From: Paenibacillus stellifer
GTDB lineage: Bacteria; Bacillota; Bacilli; Paenibacillales; Paenibacillaceae
Assembly: GCF_000758685.1 (NCBI RefSeq)
Contig: NZ_CP009286.1
Coordinates: forward strand, 4,901,501 to 4,965,500
DNA length: 64,000 nt
Reading direction: 5' to 3'
The translations under genes and the position numbers were made by a program. The notes under the pieces were generated by a model. That model searched no databases, had not been told where the DNA came from, and worked only from the letters and a program-made list of their open reading frames with translations. Each line of letters begins with the position of its first letter. Within the stretch, counting starts at the first letter, position 1. Below, piece after piece: positions 8,381 through 19,450 of the stretch.

Positions 8381-9685
8381 CTAATGGCCCGGTCCGTAGA
8401 CGACGGTCCGGTTCCGTCCTCCCGACTTGGCCTGATAGAGCGCCAGATCCGCCTGCTTCACCAGGTTGTCGGGGCTTGCCGCAAGCACGGCCGGCATGGC
8501 CGCGACTCCTAGGCTCAGCGTAATGAAGGAATCAGTCTTCGATCCTTCATGCGGAATGCGCTCCCCGGCAACGGCCTGCCGGAGCGACTCCGCGATGCCG
8601 GCGGCGTCTTCCAGCGTCCGGTCCGGCAGCAGCACGACAAACTCTTCCCCGCCGTAGCGGGCGGCGAAGCCCTGCCCCCGGATCTGCTCCAGCAGAATGC
8701 CCGCTACCCGTTTGAGGCAGGCATCCCCGGCCTGATGCCCGTACAGATCGTTGTAATCCTTGAAGTAATCGATATCCAGCAGGATCAGGGCCAGCAGGCG
8801 ATTACCCGGGGACAGAAGTTCCCACTCCCGAACCAGCGTCTCGTCATAGCAGCGCCGGTTCGGCATCTCCGTGAGGCCGTCAAGCAGAGACAAGTGGTAC
8901 AGAAAATGATTGGAGTCGATGACAGACCGCAGCGACTCCTTCATCGTATTGAAGGAGTCCGCCAGCTCGGCAAGCTCGTCTCCGCCTTTGAAGGACAGAT
9001 CCGAAACATGCAGATTGCCGCCGGCCACAGCCTGCGCCGAGTTCTTGAGCAGCCGGATTCGGCGGGTAAGATGGCTCGACAGTACGATCGCAACGGCGAT
9101 GGACAGCAAAACCGCAAGCGTAGTCAGCATGACATTGATGAACCGGATAATTTCTCCGTTGCGTTCAATCGTCGTCCTGTAGGTCTCCGTATCGGCCTTC
9201 TCCCGCACATAGAAGCTGTGCAAAGAGAAAGCGATAGGATCAAAGCTGTCCCTGGAGGAAATCTCGCGTGCTTCCTCAACGCGCCCCTCCTTCTTCATCT
9301 GGATGAGCTGATCGCTTTCCTTAATATACGACGCCCATTTCTGCTCAAAGCTCTTAATCTGGGAGCTGTCTTCCGTCTCCTGGATCATGGCGCTCAGACG
9401 GACCAGCTCGTCGCTGACGTATTGAACGCCGGAATCGAAGCTGGACTTGAATTCATCCTCCACATATATGGGCGCGATCAGATAGCGCGCCAGGTTGTCG
9501 TTCGCCGTTCTGGCGAACAGGTTCAGGCGCTGAACGCTCTCCATCCGCTGCTCCGACTCCAGAATGAAACGCGTCAGATTGACGTTCCGCTGCGACAGAT
9601 AGGTGGAGACGGCAGCGGTAATCAGAAATAGCACGATGTTAATACTGAAACCAAGATATAGCTTGCTTCGAATGGATAATCTCAT
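8381..9685 (-). CDS. Membrane diguanylate cyclase (sensor, HAMP, GGDEF)
   Basis: 434 residues. A transmembrane helix near residues 10-30, an extracytoplasmic helical sensor domain of about 150 residues, a second helix near 185-205, a HAMP segment (LTRRIRLLKNSAQAVAGGNL) and a C-terminal GGDEF domain with the active-site signature GGEEF at 345-349. It should make cyclic di-GMP from two GTP. The inhibitory RxxD site that sits five residues before the signature reads RGQG, so the Asp is lost and product inhibition is probably weakened. It is followed after 46 bases by a sugar-binding lipoprotein, which may supply the signal. No EAL or HD-GYP domain is fused. Confidence 0.92.
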   Translation of the reverse strand: MRLSIRSKLYLGFSINIVLFLITAAVSTYLSQRNVNLTRFILESEQRMESVQRLNLFARTANDNLARYLIAPIYVEDEFKSSFDSGVQYVSDELVRLSAMIQETEDSSQIKSFEQKWASYIKESDQLIQMKKEGRVEEAREISSRDSFDPIAFSLHSFYVREKADTETYRTTIERNGEIIRFINVMLTTLAVLLSIAVAIVLSSHLTRRIRLLKNSAQAVAGGNLHVSDLSFKGGDELAELADSFNTMKESLRSVIDSNHFLYHLSLLDGLTEMPNRRCYDETLVREWELLSPGNRLLALILLDIDYFKDYNDLYGHQAGDACLKRVAGILLEQIRGQGFAARYGGEEFVVLLPDRTLEDAAGIAESLRQAVAGERIPHEGSKTDSFITLSLGVAAMPAVLAASPDNLVKQADLALYQAKSGGRNRTVVYGPGH

Positions 9686-9856
9686 CGGTCAGCACCCCGG
9701 CTGCTTTAACAGTATGTTAGTTACTATATCGGTAGGACTTTAGTCGTAATGAAGCCGGAAGATGCTGTTTCACCTTATTTCCAAATCATTTAGGAACGGA
9801 GGATTACACGGAACGCAAAATTGTTATTGAGCCGGTGAATAGCAGGGCGTAGCTGA

Positions 9857-9891
9857 AGAGGCTGCCTTTGGTGACGGCAGCCTCTTTTTTT
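9857..9891 (+). terminator. Rho-independent terminator facing right
   Basis: GAGGCTGCC and GGCAGCCTC form a 9-bp stem followed by seven T on the plus strand. No plus-strand gene precedes it. It lies ten bases beyond the stop of the FusB-like gene on the minus strand, where the opposite tract is poor in T. It may act in both directions or mark a lost gene. Confidence 0.75.
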
Positions 9892-9900
9892 CCAATTGCG

Positions 9901-10548
9901 TTATTTGCGAGCTGTGAGAATGAACTTCTCCAATGAACCTGTATCAGTAATACTCTCATTGCATACCTGGTTATCCAGACATACATAATGACCAAAGCGG
10001 GAGAGATTATCCGGCGATGCGCTGGCAGACTTGGTCTGCACCGAGAAGAACGCAAGCTCGTGATGCCGGTTGCAGAACAGGCAGTACCCTTTCTTGTTGG
10101 TCGGCGTAAGCCTTCCCTCGATGCCGATGAACTGTCCGCCATACGAATATACGATGAACAATTTGTTCGTGGCAATATCCGTCCAGCCCAGATAAGTCAC
10201 ATACCGGAAGTCGATGGATACCAGATCCGGAATTTTCAGCTTTTTATTTTTAGGGAATAGCTTCTGAATCTGCTTCAGCGTAATCGGCGGAAAAGGCTCC
10301 AGGTATGGTTCCAATGCGGCAAGATATCTCTGGAAATCATATGCGGACTCCAAGGCCGAAATTTGTTCCAGCATCCCCTTCTGATCCTCGGATAGACTGG
10401 GAAATGCTTCGACAATGTTCATGACGGCCTGATGTCTTACAGTCGCCAGGACACCCCGATCCGCGACGCTGCGCAGCGTTTTCTGAAGAAATTCCGCTTG
10501 CTTCTTAATAACGTTAAACTGGTGGTTTCTAATGAATGGTGTATTCAT
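9901..10548 (-). CDS. FusB/FusC family EF-G-binding protein
   Basis: 215 residues. The N-terminal half is helical; the C-terminal half is the zinc-binding treble-clef type, with CLFC, a downstream HH pair and YVCLDNQVC providing the ligands. FTPTNKKGYC-like and SIDFRYVTYLGW stretches are typical. Family members bind elongation factor G and free it from fusidic-acid-stalled ribosomes; chromosomal homologues in Gram-positive bacteria can act in ribosome turnover without exposure. It has its own promoter (TTGCAC, 18 bases, TATAAT at 10565-10594). The -10 box is so close to the ATG that the leader must be very short. It is unrelated to its neighbours. Confidence 0.88.
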   Translation of the reverse strand: MNTPFIRNHQFNVIKKQAEFLQKTLRSVADRGVLATVRHQAVMNIVEAFPSLSEDQKGMLEQISALESAYDFQRYLAALEPYLEPFPPITLKQIQKLFPKNKKLKIPDLVSIDFRYVTYLGWTDIATNKLFIVYSYGGQFIGIEGRLTPTNKKGYCLFCNRHHELAFFSVQTKSASASPDNLSRFGHYVCLDNQVCNESITDTGSLEKFILTARK

Positions 10549-10564
10549 AGCTTCTCAGCCCCTT

Positions 10565-10594
10565 ATTATAATTGAAAAAGACAATAAGGTGCAA
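10565..10594 (-). promoter_or_regulatory. Sigma-A-type promoter of the FusB-like gene
   Basis: On the minus strand TTGCAC (10589-10594), an 18-base spacer and TATAAT (10565-10570). The -10 box ends 16 bases before the ATG, leaving a leader of about ten bases that barely holds the AAGGGG ribosome site. Confidence 0.6.
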
Positions 10595-10837
10595 AGCCCG
10601 TTATTAGAAACGATAAAATCAGTTTGGGCGATCGAATTCATTCCACCGCACCCCACGCAAAGTATCGCCCCAAATCAGGCTTTGCATGAGGACTTCCTAG
10701 CCAATGAGCAATTCGGTATTGCCAACGGTAAGACCCCCTATCACATACAGATGGAAGAAGTATAGCAAAAATGGTCACCGGCGACAATTGATCCGCAGCA
10801 TGGTTCAACAAAATACATACTCCCTACACGCTTGCAT

Positions 10838-11659
10838 TTACCGCCCCAGACCGTGCAGCTCCTTGAAATCCTCCGGGCTCATGCCGGTATGACGCTTAAA
10901 GACCGCGCAGAAATAGCTGGGATTCTCGTAGCCGACCAGGCCGGCGATTTCGTAGATTTTCCGCCCGGCTTCGCTGAACATCAGCTTCTTGCTCCGGTTG
11001 ATGCGCTCCTGGTTAATATACGCAAGCGGCCGCAGCTTCAGCGTCTTCTGAAAAAGCCTGCACAGGTACTGCGGCGAAACGCCTGCAATATCCCCCAGCT
11101 CGGCCAGCGGCAGGGGCCGCTCCAGATTCTCCGCGATATGCCGCAGGACAGGCCGGATGCGCTCCATTCCGTAATCCCGGTTCACCGGCGCGGGCAGAAG
11201 CTTCTTCAAATCCAGCAGCAGCTGGTACAGCAGCTTGGAGCATTCCGCTTCGAATTCGTCCTCTCCCTCTTCCATCGCAAGCATTTGCTGCAGCTCGTTC
11301 AGCAGGGAACCCCGCCTAAGATTGGCAGCCCCCGACTCGTTCAGTCCCGCATACGCCAGCAGCTGCCGGGCTTCTCTGCCCTGAAACGATACCCAGGCGA
11401 GTTCCCAGCGGTCGCTGATTGGCGTATACCGGTGCGGAATTTCCGGAAACAGGAAAAAAACATCCCCGGGACCAACCGTCAGATCCTTCTCCCCGATGAT
11501 GAGTCTTCCCTGTCCGTTTAGCACCTGATGGAGCTGAAAATCGGGAAAGCCCGACGTCCGGACCGTCTCCGTCTGATGCTCCCAATATCCGGCCGTCGTC
11601 ATATAGAGCGGCAGCAAGGACGTTTCATCCGACTTTCCGAAGATCATTTTGGACTCCAT
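10838..11659 (-). CDS. AraC family transcriptional regulator with cupin sensor domain
   Basis: 273 residues. Residues up to about 150 form a cupin-like arm (LHQVLNGQGRLIIGEKDLTVGPGDVFFLFPEIPHRY), and the last 100 carry the two AraC helix-turn-helices: PLPLAELGDIAGVSPQYLCRLFQ and IYEIAGLVGYENPSYFCAVFKRHTG. It is transcribed away from a GH2 beta-galactosidase gene, with about 120 AT-rich bases between them, so it is very likely the activator of that gene in response to a galactoside or related sugar. A 10-bp direct repeat, ATTTCCAGCT, overlaps its start and recurs some 30 bases upstream; this could be a binding site. Confidence 0.92.
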   Translation of the reverse strand: MESKMIFGKSDETSLLPLYMTTAGYWEHQTETVRTSGFPDFQLHQVLNGQGRLIIGEKDLTVGPGDVFFLFPEIPHRYTPISDRWELAWVSFQGREARQLLAYAGLNESGAANLRRGSLLNELQQMLAMEEGEDEFEAECSKLLYQLLLDLKKLLPAPVNRDYGMERIRPVLRHIAENLERPLPLAELGDIAGVSPQYLCRLFQKTLKLRPLAYINQERINRSKKLMFSEAGRKIYEIAGLVGYENPSYFCAVFKRHTGMSPEDFKELHGLGR

Positions 11660-11702
11660 TTCCAGCTCCTCCTTAGTTTCATATTTTGATATTTCCAGCT
11701 AA

Positions 11703-14888
<3,186 letters not shown>

Positions 14889-15042
14889 GAAAGCAGGAAA
14901 CGGGACGCAGCGTAAGAAAAGATAAGAAAGGCTCCTATCGAAGTCTCATCGAAGATGTTGCCGAATCCCTCTTTAGTGGTAATCTTTCTTGCAGGATCAG
15001 GATGCCTGAACTTTAAATGTTCTACGTTCTGATCTATAAATT

Positions 15043-15096
15043 AACAGGGCTGTTCCCGAGCGGTTCATCATCCGCCCGGAGACAGCCCTGTTTTTT
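15043..15096. terminator. Bidirectional terminator between convergent genes
   Basis: ACAGGGCTGT at 15044-15053 pairs with ACAGCCCTGT at 15082-15091, followed by six T on the plus strand. It separates the rightward lacZ from the leftward sucrose-type operon. Confidence 0.88.
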
Positions 15097-15142
15097 GGAA
15101 TACAATGCTTCGGCATGAGGCTGTACCCTATTACCTTACCCC

Positions 15143-15190
15143 ATACCTCGTCACTTTTCCCTATACCTCGTTACTTCCCCTATACCTCGT
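15143..15190. repeat. Three-copy tandem repeat overlapping a stop codon
   Basis: ATACCTCGT recurs at 15143, 15163 and 15182, with similar bases between, giving a unit of 19-20 bp. The copy at 15182 encodes the last codons of the GH13 gene, so the repeat duplicates the end of that gene into its trailer. Confidence 0.75.
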
Positions 15191-16649
15191 ATCGTACGTT
15201 CTGGCCTTCCTCATCCGCATATTCGATGACAGACCGATTGGCGGAGAGATTTACATTCAGGGTGCAGCGCAGATTCCCTTTGCTCCATTCGAGCCGGACT
15301 TCATCTTTGGCGGAGTCCAGCACCCGGAACTCCCCGTTAAAGGCCCCATACCCGTTACGGAACCGGATCAGCTGAAGCAGCCGCTGCACGGCCTTCTTCT
15401 CCAGCGATCGCTCGATCTCCTCCACGCTGAAGTTATGCCGGTTGATTTCCCGGCCTTCCCCCGTCTGCCGCACGCTGTCCATATCATTCTCGCCGGCCAG
15501 AAGCCCTACATAATACACCTGCGGAATGCCCGGCGTAAAGAACTGGATAGCCCGGGCCGCCAGATAGGCGTCGTCGTCGCAGTTCAGGACCGAGTAGAAC
15601 GAGCAGCGGATCTGGTGGACATCGAACCCGTCTCTGTCTTTATGCTCATCGGATAGAATGAGGCTGAGGTTGGCGCCGCGCTCCACGCAAATATCGACCA
15701 GCTTCCGCGCCTCCTTCGTATCGATGAGATCATCGAGATCGGGCTTCACGGGGATGCCGTCATGGCAGTCCAGCATGGTGAACTGCTTCGCCGGACGCGT
15801 CCGCAAATAATCAAGCAGTGCTTCACTGTTCTTGTTCACCAGCGTATCGAGGATGCGGTAGGGCAGAATAAAGTCATAAATCCAGAATCCGTGCTCCGCC
15901 AACTTGTATTGAATGCTGTAATGGGCATGAACCTCCGGAAGAAGCTCGATTTCAAGCGAGTCAGCCAGCTCCTTGATCCAGTCCAGGAATTCATAAATAT
16001 CCGGTTCCACGAAGAAGCAGCTGGTACCGAGTTTTTTAATGACATAACCTACGGCATCCAGTCTGACAATCTTGACCTTGTTTCGCTTGAAATTCTCGAA
16101 GATCTCCTTCAGCAGGCTCTTGACCATCTCTGAATGAATATCGAGGTCGATCTGCTCGGACGGATCGGTCTTTCCGAAGGTGGTCCACACCTTCTCCTCT
16201 TCTCCGGTCTCCTTGATGGTGAAGGTGGAATACGGCAGGCTCCGCCGCAGAAACATTTTGGCGATGTCCTCCGGTACCGGCCTTCCGTCCTCCCATATTT
16301 TATCCAGCGTCAGAAACAGATCCGCATAAGGCGAACGTCTTCCTTGGTGCAGAAAATCCTGAAAATATGCCGACTGCCGCGAAATATGATTGACCATCAG
16401 GTCCAGCAGAACATCGTACTTTTCCCCAATAGCTTTGATCTCTTCCCATGTTCCGAAGCTTGGCTCGATCTCCAGATACGTCAGCGGAGCGAACCCTCTG
16501 TCTCCCGACGAAGGAAAGGGGGGAAGAATGTGGACACCGCCCTTGAAAATATCCGCAAAATACCGCTCCAGCACATGATTCAGCCGCTCTAAGTCCCCGC
16601 CCATCGAGTCGGGATACGTAATCAGCTGTACTTGGTTGTTGACCGCCAT
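15180..16649 (-). CDS. Sucrose phosphorylase-type enzyme (GH13 subfamily 18)
   Basis: 489 residues, the usual family length. The (beta/alpha)8 barrel shows nucleophile Asp198 in VRLDAVGY, acid/base Glu239 in LLPEVHAHY and the third acid in MLDCHDGIP; PGIPQVYYVGLLAGEND is also diagnostic. These enzymes use phosphate to turn sucrose (or sucrose 6-phosphate, or glucosylglycerol in relatives) into glucose 1-phosphate plus fructose or its equivalent. It is the last gene of an operon with an ABC importer and a PfkB kinase. Import by ABC transporter delivers unphosphorylated sugar, which favours plain sucrose, but the subfamily cannot be settled by eye. An 11-base gap separates it from the kinase gene. 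Confidence 0.92.
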   Translation of the reverse strand: MAVNNQVQLITYPDSMGGDLERLNHVLERYFADIFKGGVHILPPFPSSGDRGFAPLTYLEIEPSFGTWEEIKAIGEKYDVLLDLMVNHISRQSAYFQDFLHQGRRSPYADLFLTLDKIWEDGRPVPEDIAKMFLRRSLPYSTFTIKETGEEEKVWTTFGKTDPSEQIDLDIHSEMVKSLLKEIFENFKRNKVKIVRLDAVGYVIKKLGTSCFFVEPDIYEFLDWIKELADSLEIELLPEVHAHYSIQYKLAEHGFWIYDFILPYRILDTLVNKNSEALLDYLRTRPAKQFTMLDCHDGIPVKPDLDDLIDTKEARKLVDICVERGANLSLILSDEHKDRDGFDVHQIRCSFYSVLNCDDDAYLAARAIQFFTPGIPQVYYVGLLAGENDMDSVRQTGEGREINRHNFSVEEIERSLEKKAVQRLLQLIRFRNGYGAFNGEFRVLDSAKDEVRLEWSKGNLRCTLNVNLSANRSVIEYADEEGQNVRYEV

Positions 16650-16660
16650 TTCCTGACCTC

Positions 16661-17617
16661 CTATATCTGATAACGTTGTTCAAATTCCTCAAGCCTCGGC
16701 AAATCGACGACCGCCCCCATATACTGCAGCTTATAGGCGCTTACCGCCATCCCGAACTTCAGCGCCCTGCGAATGGGATAACCTTTGACCAGCGCGGCAT
16801 AAAAACCGGACCAGAACGCGTCACCCGCGCCCGTCGTATCCGCCACATCCTTGGCCAGGGTGTCGAATTTCACCGTCTCCTTTCCGTTAGAGACCAGAGC
16901 GCCGTCCTTGCCCAGAGTGAGGATCACCAGCTTGACGCCAAGGTCCAGAAACTTCCGGAGCTGGTTCTCCGGCGTATCGGGCCCGAATAACCGCTGCGCA
17001 TCGTCCTCCGACGGCTTGACGATATCTACGTGACGCAGGATGGATTTGACATAAAGGGCGCCGTCCTCCCCTTTCTCCCATAACATCGGGTGGTAGTTGG
17101 GATCAAAGCAGATGAGCACCCCATTACGCCCGGCATCCCGGATCACCTCTTCCATCGTCTGCCTCACAGGCTTTCTCGACAAGGGCCAGCAGGAAAAATG
17201 GACAATCTTCGTCCGCTCCAACGCCTCCTTCAGCTCTGTTGTATACGCCAGCTGATAATCGGCCCCCCGGTAAAAGATCGGGATCGGCGTCGCGCGGCTC
17301 TTGGTGATCACCACCATGCTCGTCGACTCCTCCACCTGCTGCACACAGCGTGTATCTATCCCGGCCTCCTTCAAATGCTCAATCAGGAAATGACCGAGCC
17401 CGTCGGCTCCCACCGCCGAAGCGACAAGCGGACGAGCCCCGAGCCGCTTCACATTCATAGCGATATTGGAGGGCGACCCTCCAAAAAATTTACCGTATGT
17501 CCGGCTTTCAAACGAATCGCCGTATTCCTCGGAGATCATATCGATGAGCATCTCGCCGACGGTTAAAATATCCAGGTTTCTCTCTGGAAACTCCACTCTA
17601 TCCTCAAATTCAAACAC
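16661..17617 (-). CDS. PfkB family carbohydrate kinase (probable fructokinase)
   Basis: 318 residues. Ribokinase-fold signatures are present: GGSPSNIAMNVKRLG near the N-terminus and DTTGAGDAFWSGF with the catalytic Asp near the C-terminus. Start is GTG at 17615-17617, with AGGGGG seven bases upstream. The gene lies between the permeases and the phosphorylase on the same strand. Since the phosphorylase would release fructose, phosphorylation to fructose 6-phosphate is the likely job; other PfkB members act on different sugars, so the substrate is inferred from context. Confidence 0.88.
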   Translation of the reverse strand: MFEFEDRVEFPERNLDILTVGEMLIDMISEEYGDSFESRTYGKFFGGSPSNIAMNVKRLGARPLVASAVGADGLGHFLIEHLKEAGIDTRCVQQVEESTSMVVITKSRATPIPIFYRGADYQLAYTTELKEALERTKIVHFSCWPLSRKPVRQTMEEVIRDAGRNGVLICFDPNYHPMLWEKGEDGALYVKSILRHVDIVKPSEDDAQRLFGPDTPENQLRKFLDLGVKLVILTLGKDGALVSNGKETVKFDTLAKDVADTTGAGDAFWSGFYAALVKGYPIRRALKFGMAVSAYKLQYMGAVVDLPRLEEFEQRYQI

Positions 17618-17654
17618 GGGTATACCCCCTACGGTTCTTCTTGGACTTTTCCTG

Positions 17655-18482
17655 TTATTTGATCGATCCCTGCATCACTCCCTGGATAATGTATTTCTGG
17701 GCGAAGAGATAGACGATCATGATGGGCAATATCGTTAAGACCAGGCCGGCCATCAAAGGTCCGTAATCAACGGAGTACGTACCGTAGAAGGAATATGTGG
17801 ACAGCGGCAGCGTCCGGTTGCCGGGACTGATGAGCACAAGCGACGGCAGCAGATAATCGTTCCAAATCCACAGGACATTCAGGATTGAAATGGTCGCTGT
17901 GGTCGGGGCAAGTACCGGGAAGACAATCCGGAAAAAGGTCTGCGTGCGCGTGCACCCGTCGATTTGCGCGGCTTCCTCCAGCTCGGCGGGCACCCCTTTG
18001 ACAAATCCATGATAGATAAAGACCGCGAGCGAGCAGCCGAAACCGAGATACATATAGATCAGCGACCATTTGTTGTCCAGCATGTTAAGGGAACCGTAAA
18101 TCTTCACGAGCGGAATCATGATGGCCTGGAACGGGATGATCATGGAAGCGACCATCATCAGAAACGTGTACTGGCTGAATTTCGTATTGTTCCGGACAAA
18201 ATAATGCGCCGTCATGGCTGCGAACAGCGAGATGATCAGGACCGAGCACACGGTGATGATCAACGAGTTGAAAAAGGAACCGAAATAGTTCATATAATCA
18301 AACGCTTTGCTGTAGTTCGCCAAATCGAACGACTCCGGAAGCCCCAGCGGATTGGACGTAATCGCGGTATTTTCCTTGAAAGAGTTAAGCAAGAGCAAGA
18401 GAAACGGAAACACAAAGAGAACCAGCAGCAGACTGAGAACCACCGTCTTAACCCATCCGGAGTAAGCTTTCGTACCTGCCAT
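17655..18482 (-). CDS. Carbohydrate ABC transporter permease (MalG type)
   Basis: 275 residues with six predicted membrane helices and the EAA loop ELEEAAQIDGCTRTQTFFRIVFPV that docks the ATPase. C-terminal QKYIIQGVMQGSIK is typical of MalG-like inner-membrane subunits. Its ATG overlaps the stop of the upstream permease (TAATG), so the two are translationally coupled. No ATPase gene is nearby; CUT1 systems in Firmicutes commonly share a multitask MsmX-type ATPase. Part of the sucrose-type operon. Confidence 0.95.
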   Translation of the reverse strand: MAGTKAYSGWVKTVVLSLLLVLFVFPFLLLLLNSFKENTAITSNPLGLPESFDLANYSKAFDYMNYFGSFFNSLIITVCSVLIISLFAAMTAHYFVRNNTKFSQYTFLMMVASMIIPFQAIMIPLVKIYGSLNMLDNKWSLIYMYLGFGCSLAVFIYHGFVKGVPAELEEAAQIDGCTRTQTFFRIVFPVLAPTTATISILNVLWIWNDYLLPSLVLISPGNRTLPLSTYSFYGTYSVDYGPLMAGLVLTILPIMIVYLFAQKYIIQGVMQGSIK

Positions 18483-19366
18483 TAGGCCTCCACCTCCAAC
18501 TTTTTGCTGAAATACACCTGGAGAAGCGTAATGACCGTGACGAGCAGGAACAGCACCAGCGCCTCGGCCTGGCCCAGACCGTAATCGCGGGATAAGAAAG
18601 CTTTGCCGTATACATGCATGGATACCATTTCGGTGCTCTTGAACGGCCCTCCTTTGGTCAGCGACAGGTTGACGTCATACACCATAAAGCCGCGCTGGAG
18701 CGTAAGGAAAATGCAGACGACAAAAGAAGGAACCATCAGCGGAAGAGTGATTCGGCCCAGCTTGGTCCAGCCGTTTGCCCCGTCGATGCTGGCCGCCTCG
18801 AGAATATCGTTCGGCACGCTCATAAGTCCTGCGATGTAGATAACCATCATATAGCCGGCATACTGCCATACGGTAACAAGAACCAGCGACCAGAACGCCT
18901 TGCCGGGCTCCGAGAGCCAGGAGGCTTCCAGGAATGGAATGCCGGTCTTCGTCCCGATATACACGAGCACCTGGGAAAAAATAAACTGCCAGATCAGACC
19001 GAGAACGATGCCGCCGACCAGATTGGGTACAAAGAAGCCGGCGCGGAAAATGTTCTGTCCCTTCATTCCCCGGGTTAATCCAAATGCCAGCAGAAACGCC
19101 ACCGCATTCACCAAGATCACGGTAAACAACACATATTTCAAAGTCAGACCGAAGGACTTCCAGAAGACGGCGTCCTTGAATACACCCAGATAATTGTCAA
19201 AGCCCACAAGCGACTGCGTAGTCGAAATGCCGTCCCAGTTCGTAAACGTCAGGTATAAACCGTAGAAGAAAGGCACGATCATGACGGTCAGGAAACAAAA
19301 CAAGGTGGGGCCGGTAAACAGCAGGCCGCCGCGAAGCCGGCTCCACCTTCCCTTTTCTGTATTCAT
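18482..19366 (-). CDS. Carbohydrate ABC transporter permease (MalF/UgpA type)
   Basis: 294 residues with six membrane helices, an N-terminal helix beginning at LLFTGPTLFCFLTVMIVPFF and the EAA loop ILEAASIDGANGWTKLGRITLPLM. It pairs with the MalG-type permease that overlaps its stop codon, and follows the binding-protein gene after 84 bases that contain a strong stem-loop. It should form half of the membrane channel for the sugar bound by the lipoprotein at 19451. Confidence 0.95.
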   Translation of the reverse strand: MNTEKGRWSRLRGGLLFTGPTLFCFLTVMIVPFFYGLYLTFTNWDGISTTQSLVGFDNYLGVFKDAVFWKSFGLTLKYVLFTVILVNAVAFLLAFGLTRGMKGQNIFRAGFFVPNLVGGIVLGLIWQFIFSQVLVYIGTKTGIPFLEASWLSEPGKAFWSLVLVTVWQYAGYMMVIYIAGLMSVPNDILEAASIDGANGWTKLGRITLPLMVPSFVVCIFLTLQRGFMVYDVNLSLTKGGPFKSTEMVSMHVYGKAFLSRDYGLGQAEALVLFLLVTVITLLQVYFSKKLEVEA

Positions 19367-19399
19367 TGGGATCCCTCGCTATCCGTAAAATAAATACAA

Positions 19400-19425
19400 T
19401 GGATAAGGCCCTGCGGCCTTATCCA
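19400..19425. promoter_or_regulatory. Intercistronic stem-loop between binding protein and permease genes
   Basis: TGGATAAGGCC and GGCCTTATCCA form a perfect 11-bp stem with a CTGC (plus-strand) loop. The minus-strand tract after it is only weakly T-rich, so it looks like a partial terminator or a 3' stabiliser, which would keep binding-protein levels above permease levels. Confidence 0.65.
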
Positions 19426-19450
19426 CCATGTCTGCCGCATTGCAGTAAGG

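Noticed and set aside
10549..10765. 77-codon plus-strand frame starting inside the FusB-like gene
   Set aside because: Starts antisense to the gene, no ribosome site and no recognised similarity; the leftover part is probably non-coding.
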